Below are positions 1 to 6,489 of a stretch of 7,838 nucleotides of DNA, piece after piece. How positions within the stretch are numbered: position 1 is the stretch's first letter; each line of letters begins with the position of its first letter. Under the pieces are notes generated by a model that was not told the origin of the DNA, searched no databases, and was given only the letters and a program-made list of their open reading frames with translations. Made by a program: the position numbers and the translations under genes. Source of the stretch: Phycisphaerales bacterium (GTDB lineage Bacteria; Planctomycetota; Phycisphaerae; Phycisphaerales; SM1A02). The DNA lies in assembly GCA_029243925.1 (NCBI GenBank), contig JAQWRC010000169.1, forward strand, positions 1 to 7,838, read 5' to 3'.

Positions 1-120
1 GCCCCGGATGGGCTCATGAGAGTCATCGCAAGTGGCGTGCCAGCCGGCAGCCGTGATTCCAGCTCTCTGGGCCGTGGTTTCGGGTGGTCGACAATGAGGC
101 CGGGCGAATGCTGCCTGTGA
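1..120 (+). CDS. Possible C-terminal fragment of an upstream gene (doubtful)
   Basis: The frame beginning at base 1 is open from the window edge to a TGA at 118-120, giving about 39 residues that end in the sequence RPGECCL. It is rich in Gly and Ser and has no recognisable domain. A second plus-strand frame stops at 54-56, so the upstream gene, if it is on this strand, could end there instead. A minus-strand gene leaving the window with its start at 26 is a third possibility. I chose this frame only because its composition looks the most natural. Nothing in the window decides between the three, and no function can be given. Confidence 0.2.
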   Translation, partial: APDGLMRVIASGVPAGSRDSSSLGRGFGWSTMRPGECCL

Positions 121-226
121 TGCGCAAATCCTGCCGCATGCAGAGCCCGCACCCGCTCATGAATGTGATTCCTACCGGCGTATCCGGTCGATATCACGAG
201 AAGACCAGAATGCGGAGCAAGAAACC

Positions 227-499
227 ATGGTTCGGCCCCACCAGCCATATGAAACAGGGACGCAGGCTGAAGCAGGTTCCTGCCCCTTCGTCGATCGCAA
301 CCACAACTGCTGTCGAAGCCGATTTTCCATGGGGCAACTGGATCAACTGATGCATACGTGTTTCGGCGATTATCACACCTGTCCACATCACTGGGAACTG
401 AGTTCACGTGGTGAAAGAAGCGTTGAATCGTCCATTCCGGTGATCATTACGTTGAGGCGGCATTTGGTGCATGAAGAACTTCGACCGACCGGTTCGTGA
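227..499 (+). CDS. Small cysteine-rich protein, function unknown
   Basis: This 90-residue protein has a compact Cys/His core at residues 19-55. Cys19 is followed by Pro-Phe, then come the pair Cys28-Cys29, a segment reading SRFSMGQLDQ, Cys45 in TCFGDYHTC, and Cys52 in CPHHW. The spacing (C-x8-CC-x15-C-x6-C) plus nearby His residues would suit binding a metal or an Fe-S cluster. The ending C-x-G-x-Y-x-x-C-P resembles short cysteine motifs I know from small bacterial proteins of no assigned function; this is recall, not a search result. The ATG at 227 is the only start in the open frame, and a GGAG at 214-217 lies 9 bases upstream, the clearest ribosome binding site in the window. The C-terminal part after residue 58 is plain and overlaps the first 29 bases of xerD in another frame, so the two are probably co-transcribed. 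The function is unknown. Confidence 0.62.
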   Translation: MVRPHQPYETGTQAEAGSCPFVDRNHNCCRSRFSMGQLDQLMHTCFGDYHTCPHHWELSSRGERSVESSIPVIITLRRHLVHEELRPTGS

Positions 500-1379
500 C
501 TTTCTCGCCTATTTGAAGGTGGAAGCAGGGCTTTCGCAGGCGACGCTGTCTGCCTACGCAAGCGATCTCGGCACCATGGTGTCATTTCTGAATGAATCCA
601 ACGTGACTGCACCTGAGGATGTTGATCCCAGAATTCTGGCCGATCACGTTCAGCAGCTGCATCGCAAACGTGGACTCCAGCCCAGCAGCATCGCTCGGCA
701 TCTTTCCACCATGCGCATGTTCTTTCGCTTTCTTGAAGCGACGGATGTGCTGCCATCGAATCCAACAGCGCCATTAATTACACCTACACGCTGGAAGCGA
801 CTCCCAGGTGTTCTTTCTCCCAATCAGATGAAGAAGCTGCTCGATGCAGCAGATGAAACATCAGGCCGCCTCTGGCAGCGCGATCGGGCCATGTTGGAAC
901 TCATGTATGCAGCAGGCCTCCGGGCATCCGAAGTTGCCGGTCTTCGCCTGGAGGGATACGACGAGCGTATTGCGGTACTGCGTGTTCTTGGCAAGGGGGA
1001 CCGTGAACGACTTGTTCCAGTAGGAGAGCCAGCACGCATTGCGGTTCGCCGGTACCTCGACGAACTGCGTCCAACATTGGCACGGTTTGAAGATGGGCGT
1101 GCCAATGGAGTGCTTCTGCTGTCCAACACTGGGCGACCACTTGAACGGGTCGCGGTCTGGCAAATTGTGCGGCGCCTTGCAGAGCGTGCTGATTTGCGTG
1201 ATGTCCATCCACACATGCTCCGGCACAGTTTTGCGACACACATGCTTACCGGCGGAGCGGACCTCCGTGTGGTCCAGGAGCTTCTTGGGCACGCTGATAT
1301 CGGCACAACGCAGATCTACACCCACGTCGATCAATCGCGGCTTCGAGACGTCATGCTTGCTCATCATCCTCGAGCCTGA
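471..1379 (+). CDS. xerD: Site-specific tyrosine recombinase XerD
   Basis: XerD works with XerC at dif sites to resolve chromosome dimers before cell division, cutting and rejoining DNA through a covalent tyrosine link. The 302-residue length matches the family (E. coli XerD has 298). Residues about 5-90 form the N-terminal SAM-like, core-binding domain, and about 112-295 the catalytic domain. All six catalytic residues are present: Arg151 in GLRASE, Lys175 in GKGDRER, His248 and Arg251 in HMLRHS, His274 in LLGHAD, and the nucleophile Tyr283 in IYTHVD. The C-terminus ends HHPRA as in E. coli XerD, which favours XerD over XerC. The start at 471 places the typical N-terminal helix (FDRPVRDFLAYL) at the right distance. 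The nearest purine-rich site, GAGG at 454-457, is 13 bases away, so initiation may depend on translation of the overlapping upstream gene. No dif-like site was recognised nearby. Confidence 0.96.
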   Translation: MKNFDRPVRDFLAYLKVEAGLSQATLSAYASDLGTMVSFLNESNVTAPEDVDPRILADHVQQLHRKRGLQPSSIARHLSTMRMFFRFLEATDVLPSNPTAPLITPTRWKRLPGVLSPNQMKKLLDAADETSGRLWQRDRAMLELMYAAGLRASEVAGLRLEGYDERIAVLRVLGKGDRERLVPVGEPARIAVRRYLDELRPTLARFEDGRANGVLLLSNTGRPLERVAVWQIVRRLAERADLRDVHPHMLRHSFATHMLTGGADLRVVQELLGHADIGTTQIYTHVDQSRLRDVMLAHHPRA

Positions 1380-1394
1380 CCGTCCAATCTGGCC

Positions 1395-1400
1395 TAGAAT
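1395..1400 (+). promoter_or_regulatory. Possible -10 element (TAGAAT)
   Basis: TAGAAT lies 8 bases before the ATG at 1409 and inside the 29-base gap after xerD. No acceptable -35 hexamer sits 15-18 bases upstream. If it is used, the transcript would have almost no leader, which would fit the absence of a ribosome binding site at 1409. Read-through from xerD is equally possible. Confidence 0.2.
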
Positions 1401-1408
1401 CTGAACAC

Positions 1409-2587
1409 ATGCAGTTTCTCCATCCATTTGCCCTGATCAGTTCGATGATTATGGGGGATCTCCCCGTAGACCCCGCGCACATGATCGAGCCGATCGTGAC
1501 CCGCGATGCATACACGGACTTCTGCCGTGACCTGGGCATGGCGGAAGATCAACGCATGATCGCGGAGTTGATCTATGAAGATTATCTCTCCGGTCTTGCT
1601 GATGTGCAGGAAGCATCCAACGCGAGGGCGCAGGCTGCCGGTGCAGATGAGCTTGAGGCTGCCTATCAAGGTCGATCATCAGTAAACAGTTCACAGCTGC
1701 GTGAACTTCGCGTGGCCATTCTTCGATCACGCACACCAAACTGGACTCGTGTCGATGAACTCCAGTCAGCTCTCATCGAGGGAACCGTTGCGCTTGGGGT
1801 GGCGATCGAAGATCCGGATGCGGATGTCGCCATCAATGATCTGCGGCGAAGAGTCATCTTTGATCACGCTCGCCGCGGTTCTTCGGAGACGAGCTATGCG
1901 GGCGAGGGGTTTGATCTGATCGACTTCATCGAGGGTGAACGATCTCGCCTGCTGAAGGATGTGCCACCCGATCAGTTCGATGCAATCGTGTCGACTTGGC
2001 AGGAGCGTGCGGGAAGCATCGCGGTACGAAATCTCCCTCTTGAGCGTGCCGCAACATTGGATCGCAGGGTTGCCAGCATTCAACGTGATCTCCCATCCAT
2101 GAAGCGGTTGATGTCGGAGCATGCTGTACGGTGGCGACAGCTTCATGAGTTGACGTCATGGGCCATTGATTCGATCGCCAGTCAGCTTGATCCACAGACG
2201 TCGGATGCATGGGTACGCCGTATCCGTGCAGAGCGATTCCCATGGTTGCATGCGACCGATTCGGCAGAGGGGATTGGAGTATGGGTCGAGCGCAATGGAG
2301 ATGCCGAGCAGCGTAAGCAGGCCGAAGCATTGCTCGCTTCGTATCGGAGTGAACGTGACGCGGTGAGACGGAACGCCGAGTTGCTGGTGATCCAGGCTCG
2401 AATGGAAGAGGCGATTACGATCGGAACAACGGCTTCCGAACAAGTCCCGGAAGCTCAGGAGGCGCATCGTCGCTGGCTGAGGATCAGTGGTGAACTTGAG
2501 CTGCTGAAGTCGAAAACCATCGACCGGATCGAATCGATGCTCACGTCTGGTCAGCGGGCTGCGGCTCGACGTTCTTTGAAGGATTAG
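1409..2587 (+). CDS. Uncharacterised helical protein
   Basis: The 392-residue product has no domain I recognise. From about residue 45 to the end it is rich in Ala, Arg, Glu and Gln, with long predicted helices. Stretches around residues 75-110 (RAQAAGADELEAAYQG), 210-245 and 300-385 could form coiled coils or helical bundles. There is no obvious catalytic motif and no clear transmembrane segment. The first 16 residues are mildly hydrophobic but lack the basic N-terminus of a signal peptide. The start is uncertain: in-frame ATGs also lie at 1445, 1451 and 1478, and none has a good ribosome binding site. It follows xerD by 29 bases on the same strand. Its last 47 bases overlap the convergent dus gene. 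It is probably a real gene because of its length and consistent composition; the function is unknown. Confidence 0.8.
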   Translation: MQFLHPFALISSMIMGDLPVDPAHMIEPIVTRDAYTDFCRDLGMAEDQRMIAELIYEDYLSGLADVQEASNARAQAAGADELEAAYQGRSSVNSSQLRELRVAILRSRTPNWTRVDELQSALIEGTVALGVAIEDPDADVAINDLRRRVIFDHARRGSSETSYAGEGFDLIDFIEGERSRLLKDVPPDQFDAIVSTWQERAGSIAVRNLPLERAATLDRRVASIQRDLPSMKRLMSEHAVRWRQLHELTSWAIDSIASQLDPQTSDAWVRRIRAERFPWLHATDSAEGIGVWVERNGDAEQRKQAEALLASYRSERDAVRRNAELLVIQARMEEAITIGTTASEQVPEAQEAHRRWLRISGELELLKSKTIDRIESMLTSGQRAAARRSLKD

Positions 2588-3758
2588 ACGTCTCGTCAGA
2601 TTCCTGCGCAGTTGCCGCATCCGTACCGTAGTGCTCTTCAATAACCCGCTCCCAGTCCGCGATTGACTTCACGGCGATGAACTTTTTCCTGACCGTTTCA
2701 GGGTCACCGTGGTGGGTGGAGAATTTGATGCCGAACTTACGCATCATTCGCGATGCACCGATTTCACCATGAAGAGCGACGGCGTATCTAAAATGCTCCA
2801 ACAGGGCGTCACGCTGTTGGCCGATTGTCGGTGTCGCTGGCGGTTGGCCCGCCATGAGTGCTCTGGCTTGTTGGAATATCCAGGGGTTGCCAATACACCC
2901 GCGAGCTACGGATACGGCATGGACTCCGGTCTGATCCAGCATGGCGAAGATGTCGTTGACCGTCCAGATGTCCTCGCTGCCAAGGATCGGGCGATCGGGA
3001 TAGCGTTGAACAAGATCGGTGAGAAACGACCATCGTCCCGGTCCCTTGTATTTCTGCTCGACTGTCCTGCAGTGCACCGTCGCCCATGCACATCCAAGTT
3101 CATAGAGGCCATCGAATATTCGGTGGAAGTTGAGTTCCATTTCACTGGAATCATCGAATCCACGTCGTATCTTCACGGTGACGGGAATGGTTGAAGGGAC
3201 GGCATCTCTGACCGCTGCAATCACCTCGAGCGCATCTTCCGGCGCCATGAGAAAGTGACCTCCGCGTTTTCTTTTCCGGATCTTCTTTACAGGGCAGGCT
3301 AAATTGACATCAATGACGTCATAGTTCATGTCGACAAGCATGGATGCCGCTCGAGCCATGTCATCAGGTTCGGTTCCCATGATCTGGCCGGCAATGGGGT
3401 GGTCGTCCAGTCCAGCCAGGCGATTGGCTTCCGGGTCTCCAAGGCCACACTCTGAAGCCAGCAGGTCAGGATCCTCCCGGACCCGACCCTTGCCTCCATT
3501 GATCAACGTCAGGTCGAGCAATGCTTCCGTGATGCAATAGGGGCATCCGTGCTTCCGAGCGACCAGACGCATGGCACCATCGGAATACCCCGCGAGACCA
3601 GCTTGGAAGAATGGGGCATCGAATCCCGGCACGAGTTCAGCCAGGCGGGGGTCCACGGTGATTTCACGTGCAATCGACTCGATTGGACGGGTCGTGTCAC
3701 GGGGCGGCAGGGAGGATGGTTCCATTTCTACGGACATGTCGACCGTGCAGTGTCGCAT
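2541..3758 (-). CDS. tRNA-dihydrouridine synthase (Dus family, DusB-like)
   Basis: Dus enzymes use FMN and NADPH to reduce specific uridines in tRNA to dihydrouridine. The TIM barrel covers about residues 45-300. Visible markers are APFFQAGLAGYSDGAM at 48-63, a GQIMGTEPDDMA segment at 124-135, the active-site motif VNLACPVKK with catalytic Cys155, a VKIRRG strand with Lys196, VHCRT with His229, and the FMN-phosphate end ARGCIGNPWIF at 285-295. The helical tRNA-binding domain follows at about 300-375, then a polar tail of about 30 residues. At 405 residues it is longer than E. coli DusB (about 320), because of an N-terminal extension, an insertion around 88-118 and the tail. The start could be 3758, 3737 or 3725. 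A perfect TTGACA on this strand (3763-3758) overlaps the first ATG, and 3758 leaves only 26 bases to the divergent lipoprotein gene; both facts mildly favour 3725. The subfamily (A, B or C, hence the target uridine) is not certain. Confidence 0.93.
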   Translation of the reverse strand: MRHCTVDMSVEMEPSSLPPRDTTRPIESIAREITVDPRLAELVPGFDAPFFQAGLAGYSDGAMRLVARKHGCPYCITEALLDLTLINGGKGRVREDPDLLASECGLGDPEANRLAGLDDHPIAGQIMGTEPDDMARAASMLVDMNYDVIDVNLACPVKKIRKRKRGGHFLMAPEDALEVIAAVRDAVPSTIPVTVKIRRGFDDSSEMELNFHRIFDGLYELGCAWATVHCRTVEQKYKGPGRWSFLTDLVQRYPDRPILGSEDIWTVNDIFAMLDQTGVHAVSVARGCIGNPWIFQQARALMAGQPPATPTIGQQRDALLEHFRYAVALHGEIGASRMMRKFGIKFSTHHGDPETVRKKFIAVKSIADWERVIEEHYGTDAATAQESDETSNPSKNVEPQPADQT

Positions 3759-3772
3759 GTCAAGCCGTCTCG

Positions 3773-3778
3773 TACAAT
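3773..3778 (+). promoter_or_regulatory. Possible -10 element (TACAAT) of the lipoprotein gene
   Basis: TACAAT ends 6 bases before the ATG at 3785, so the start codon itself would be near the transcription start and the mRNA would be leaderless or nearly so. No good -35 hexamer is visible at 15-18 bases. The lipoprotein gene has no Shine-Dalgarno sequence, which is consistent with this reading. Confidence 0.35.
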
Positions 3779-3784
3779 GCTCGC

Positions 3785-4216
3785 ATGAGGAACTTCATCA
3801 CGATCTGCTCTGGAACCGCATTGTCGATCATTCTGATCGGTTGCATCCAGCCCAACTTCGATCGTTCGAAGGCAACGTACCCCTATCCCTTCGAACTTCA
3901 CACGACCAATACGTTGCCGATTCAGGTGTTTCGTGATGGGCGAACCATCGAGGTGGTGAACTCGACCGATCACCATTGGGAAAATGCCCGCCTGTGGGTG
4001 AATCAGCAATTCATGCACTCTCTTGACTCGCTGCAACCAGGTGAACACATCGTGTTGAATCTCGCCGACTTTCGCAATGATCTCGGAGAGGAGTTCAGTG
4101 CTGGCGGTTTCTTCAGTACCCGGCGGCCAACCCCCGTCCAACTCATCGAAGTGCAGCCGGGCGAGGGTCAGCCTCTGATTGGATTGCTCGCCATCGGCGA
4201 TCGAGTCCTCGAATAA
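3785..4216 (+). CDS. Small predicted lipoprotein, function unknown
   Basis: The product is 143 residues. Residues 1-19 form a lipoprotein signal (MRNF, then a hydrophobic stretch) ending in the lipobox LIGC with the lipidated Cys20. It should therefore be acylated and anchored to a membrane facing the periplasm or exterior. The rest, from about residue 35 (YPYPFELHTTNTLPIQVFRD), alternates short hydrophobic and polar stretches typical of a beta-sandwich. It has conserved-looking pieces such as ARLWVNQQF, LQPGEHIVLNL and AGGFF. The open frame extends upstream to 3668, but only the ATG at 3785 places the signal sequence at the N-terminus, and the upstream codons overlap dus. It diverges from dus and meets the exported-protein gene tail-to-tail with 8 bases between them. 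No enzymatic motif is seen, and the function is unknown. Confidence 0.85.
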   Translation: MRNFITICSGTALSIILIGCIQPNFDRSKATYPYPFELHTTNTLPIQVFRDGRTIEVVNSTDHHWENARLWVNQQFMHSLDSLQPGEHIVLNLADFRNDLGEEFSAGGFFSTRRPTPVQLIEVQPGEGQPLIGLLAIGDRVLE

Positions 4217-4224
4217 TCCGATCT

Positions 4225-5031
4225 CTATTCGGGCACGGTGATCGTTGCGACAAGAATGTTGCCACGCGTACATTCCACAACACGGCGTTCCGCAAGGTAG
4301 CGGCACGTCACATCAATCGGGCCAGTACTCGTACTGCAGCGGTCGAATCCACAATCAACGAGCCATCGGGCCACGTCTTCGAATGAGCCTTGGGCCCGAA
4401 TGCTCCAGCAGTCCACTCCGGCATGCTCATCTTTGGCGGCGAACCACTGATAGGCAAGCCCGTAGTCTCCAGGAGCAACTTTTCGCAATTCGTTGGTGGT
4501 GTGAATCGTCACATCAAGTGACTCATGCTCAAGAGACCACCTGTTGACGAATATCCTCTGCTTGAACACGACTCCATCCTTGAGTGTTCTCAATCCGTTG
4601 ATTTCCAACCATCGTCCAGTCGATTGTGTTGCAAATGGAGAGGACGTTCCATCATCGATGACCGAATCCCAATCAACATCCTCAATCGGATCGAAATACA
4701 GCCAGGGACGATGCGGTTGGATGTCGCCTCTGGCCCCGCGATCGCCTAATTGACCTGGAAGCACCATCAACAGCAGCCCGTCTTCACGCATGACGGCATC
4801 GATCGTCAAGTCGCACTCGAAATCAATCACCGCATAATCGTGGCCATCCAGTTTGAACCAACCAACGACTCCATTCTCGCATTCGTAGTCATGCTGGGGC
4901 CGAAATATGGCCACCCGGTCGGCATGAAACCAGCCCGTATACGGATTGGTTTCAACGCCTTCAGCTTCACAACGCATTGGCCCCATGACCGCTGCTACCA
5001 GCAGTGGTGCGCCCACCATTTTTATCAACAT
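4225..5031 (-). CDS. Uncharacterised exported protein with several cysteines
   Basis: This 268-residue protein begins MLIKMVGAPLLVAAVMG, a plausible Sec signal. Cleavage could follow the CEA at residues 21-23; Cys21 is not in a good lipobox, so a soluble exported protein is more likely than a lipoprotein. The mature part has Cys at 51, 73, 208, 227, 232, 243 and 254, with the last five clustered in the C-terminal 60 residues, and many Trp, Tyr and Asp residues. It looks like a beta-rich secreted domain with possible disulphides. I do not recognise a family. The ATG at 5031 is preceded by the purine-rich GGGCAGGAAC; a second ATG at 5019 is less likely. The gene lies 107 bases downstream of folA on the same strand, with no terminator seen between them, so read-through from thyA-folA is possible but a functional link is not implied. 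Confidence 0.8.
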   Translation of the reverse strand: MLIKMVGAPLLVAAVMGPMRCEAEGVETNPYTGWFHADRVAIFRPQHDYECENGVVGWFKLDGHDYAVIDFECDLTIDAVMREDGLLLMVLPGQLGDRGARGDIQPHRPWLYFDPIEDVDWDSVIDDGTSSPFATQSTGRWLEINGLRTLKDGVVFKQRIFVNRWSLEHESLDVTIHTTNELRKVAPGDYGLAYQWFAAKDEHAGVDCWSIRAQGSFEDVARWLVDCGFDRCSTSTGPIDVTCRYLAERRVVECTRGNILVATITVPE

Positions 5032-5058
5032 GTTCCTGCCCTTTCAAAGTTCACCGAT

Positions 5059-5068
5059 CACATATGTG
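5059..5068. repeat. Perfect 10-base palindrome upstream of the exported-protein gene
   Basis: CACATATGTG is a perfect inverted repeat without a spacer. It lies about 28 bases before the start at 5031 in the 107-base gap after folA. Its position would suit an operator or a weak regulatory site. A palindrome of this length can also arise by chance, and no matching copy was noticed elsewhere in the window. The rest of the 5032-5138 gap shows no gene and no convincing terminator. Confidence 0.25.
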
Positions 5069-5138
5069 TTACGAAGCGGCAGCATCGCACGCATGGGAAT
5101 GGTGACCATGAACTCGGGCGGGAATTCTCTTACCTGCT

Positions 5139-5621
5139 TCAGCGCCGAAGCCAGGTTTCAAATGTGCATGAAAATTCGTGGCGGTCGTCCGCATCCTGAA
5201 GACGTGAATCCGTTTGGATCCAGAGTTCGTCGTCAATGGGCGGGAATGTCGTTTCGCCTTGGGCATCGACGTGCACTCTGGTGATCAGAATGCGATCAGC
5301 CAGTGGCATCGCCATGCGATAGATTTCACCACCACCGGCAATAAAAACATCACCGTCTCCGGCACAGCTCATCGCGTCGTCCAACGATGTGACGACGTCG
5401 GCGTTTTCGATCATCAGATCATGATTTCTCGTGAGCACGATGTTTCGCCGTCCTGGCAGTGGGCCAGGAAACGAATCCCAGGTTCGCCGACCCATGACGA
5501 CCGCATGGCCCATTGTGGTGTCCTTGAAATACCGGAGATCAGCCGGCAGGTGCCAGGGCAGGTCGCCTTCGTGCCCAATGACATCATTTTCAGCCGCCGC
5601 AACAATGAGAGTGACAGTCAT
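5139..5621 (-). CDS. folA: Dihydrofolate reductase
   Basis: FolA reduces dihydrofolate to tetrahydrofolate with NADPH in the cytoplasm. At 160 residues it is the usual length for a bacterial chromosomal enzyme (E. coli 159). Diagnostic features are the N-terminal strand TLIVAAAENDVIG, the substrate loop GDLPWHLPADL with catalytic Asp28, FKDTTMGHAVVMGRRTW at 32-48 with the NADPH-binding residues, IVLTRN at 61-66, and the cofactor loop IAGGGEIYRMAM at 94-105. The ending FETWLRR is typical. It starts 3 bases after the thyA stop (TGA CTC ATG), so its ribosome binding site lies within thyA and the two genes are one transcription unit. Functionally it recycles the dihydrofolate produced by ThyA. 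No resistance-type substitution can be called by eye. Confidence 0.97.
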   Translation of the reverse strand: MTVTLIVAAAENDVIGHEGDLPWHLPADLRYFKDTTMGHAVVMGRRTWDSFPGPLPGRRNIVLTRNHDLMIENADVVTSLDDAMSCAGDGDVFIAGGGEIYRMAMPLADRILITRVHVDAQGETTFPPIDDELWIQTDSRLQDADDRHEFSCTFETWLRR

Positions 5622-5624
5622 GAG

Positions 5625-6419
5625 TCAAACCGCCACTGGCGCAGAGATTCGTGGGTGCGGATCGTAGTCCAGCAGTTCAAAGTCTTCGTAGGTGAAGTCG
5701 AAGATGGAATCAACGGCTGGATTCAGACGCATGGTGGGTCGCGGCCGTGGCGTGCGGGACAGCTGCTCTTCGACCTGTTCCTGATGATTGAGGTACAGGT
5801 GTGCATCCCCAAAGGTGTGCACGAACTCGCCGGGTTCGAGTCCTGTGACCTGTGCCAGCATGAGTGTCAGCAGTGCATAGGATGCGATGTTGAATGGAAC
5901 ACCAAGGAAGCAATCAGCGCTTCGTTGGTAGAGCTGGCAGGAGAGGCGGTCTTCGGCGACATAGAATTGGAACATGGTATGGCAGGGAGCAAGTGCCATT
6001 CGTTCGATGTCAGCGACATTCCACGCGCTCACGAGCAGTCTTCTGGAATCAGGGTTGGTCCGTATCGCCGATACAAGTTGCTCTATCTGATCAATCGAAC
6101 CGCCATCGGGCGTGGGCCAGGATCTCCACTGATGACCATAGACCGGGCCGAGTTCACCCTGCGGATCTGCCCATTCGTCCCAGATTCGAACGCCGGCATC
6201 CTGCAATGATCTGACATTCGTGTCACCACGAAGAAACCACAACAGCTCATGAATGATCGATTTCAGGTGGACCTTCTTGGTCGTCACCAGTGGGAACCCA
6301 TCCTGAAGATCAAATCGAATCTGCCGACCGAAGACACTCAGCGTGCCTGTGCCGGTCCGATCAGCCTTGCGGGCTCCGTTGTCCCGGATATCCCTGAGCA
6401 GTTCGAGGTAGGGCTCCAT
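5625..6419 (-). CDS. thyA: Thymidylate synthase (ThyA type)
   Basis: ThyA converts dUMP to dTMP with 5,10-methylenetetrahydrofolate as methyl donor and reductant, releasing dihydrofolate. The 264-residue length from the ATG at 6419 equals that of E. coli ThyA, and the key residues fall at the same numbers: Arg21 in DRTGTGT, Glu58 and Trp80 regions, Arg126-Arg127 in DSRRLL, catalytic Cys146 in [11 protein letters not shown], Arg166 and Asp169 in YQRSADCF, Asn177 in GVPFNIASY, and His207/Tyr209 in DAHLYLN. An in-frame TTG at 6425 would add two residues, but the ATG gives the family's normal start ([10 protein letters not shown]). No Shine-Dalgarno sequence is visible. It is the first gene of a two-gene unit with folA and diverges from the ABC ATPase gene. 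Confidence 0.98.
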   Translation of the reverse strand: MEPYLELLRDIRDNGARKADRTGTGTLSVFGRQIRFDLQDGFPLVTTKKVHLKSIIHELLWFLRGDTNVRSLQDAGVRIWDEWADPQGELGPVYGHQWRSWPTPDGGSIDQIEQLVSAIRTNPDSRRLLVSAWNVADIERMALAPCHTMFQFYVAEDRLSCQLYQRSADCFLGVPFNIASYALLTLMLAQVTGLEPGEFVHTFGDAHLYLNHQEQVEEQLSRTPRPRPTMRLNPAVDSIFDFTYEDFELLDYDPHPRISAPVAV

Positions 6420-6426
6420 GCTCAAG

Positions 6427-6432
6427 AGGGTA
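6427..6432 (-). promoter_or_regulatory. Possible -10 element (TACCCT) of thyA-folA
   Basis: Read on the minus strand, TACCCT lies 7 bases before the thyA ATG. A weak -35 candidate, TGTACG at 6455-6450 (3 of 6 consensus bases), lies 17 bases upstream. Use of this element would give a nearly leaderless transcript. The match is weak and rests mainly on position. Confidence 0.22.
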
Positions 6433-6472
6433 CCGCGTCGATCGGCAGCCGTACAGGCATGGAAGAAGGGCG

Positions 6473-6478
6473 TACTCT
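6473..6478 (+). promoter_or_regulatory. Possible -10 element (TACTCT) of the ABC ATPase gene
   Basis: TACTCT lies 11 bases before the ATG at 6490, and a weak -35 candidate, CGTACA at 6450-6455 (matching the ACA half of the consensus), is 17 bases upstream. The same six base pairs are the -35 candidate of thyA read the other way. No Shine-Dalgarno sequence precedes the ABC gene. Confidence 0.22.
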
Positions 6479-6489
6479 AGTAGCTGACC

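Noticed and set aside
84..350. A plus-strand 88-residue frame overlapping the cysteine-rich gene.
   Set aside because: It starts with GTG, has a basic, motif-free composition and no ribosome binding site, and overlaps a frame with a patterned cysteine motif and a good GGAG site.
1..443. A minus-strand frame open across the whole left end (a GTG at 386 is available, running off the left edge).
   Set aside because: The translation is dominated by Arg, His, Cys and Pro with no motif, has no ribosome binding site, and lies antisense to the better-supported cysteine-rich gene.
471..1379. Reading the tyrosine recombinase as a phage or integron integrase, hinting at a mobile element.
   Set aside because: Its length, the RHS and GKGDRER motifs and the HHPRA ending are those of housekeeping XerD, and there are no attachment repeats, tRNA gene or phage genes nearby.
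861..1427. A 188-residue minus-strand open frame opposite xerD.
   Set aside because: It is the complement of the XerD catalytic domain, and its codons carry no independent motif.
5131..5160. A short inverted repeat (GCTTC/GAAGC) at the end of folA, considered as a terminator.
   Set aside because: The stem is only 5 base pairs, lies across the coding end and is not followed by a T-run on the minus strand.
5214..6209. A 331-residue plus-strand open frame opposite folA and thyA.
   Set aside because: It is antisense to two unmistakable enzymes with intact active sites; its composition is what the reverse complement of those genes gives.
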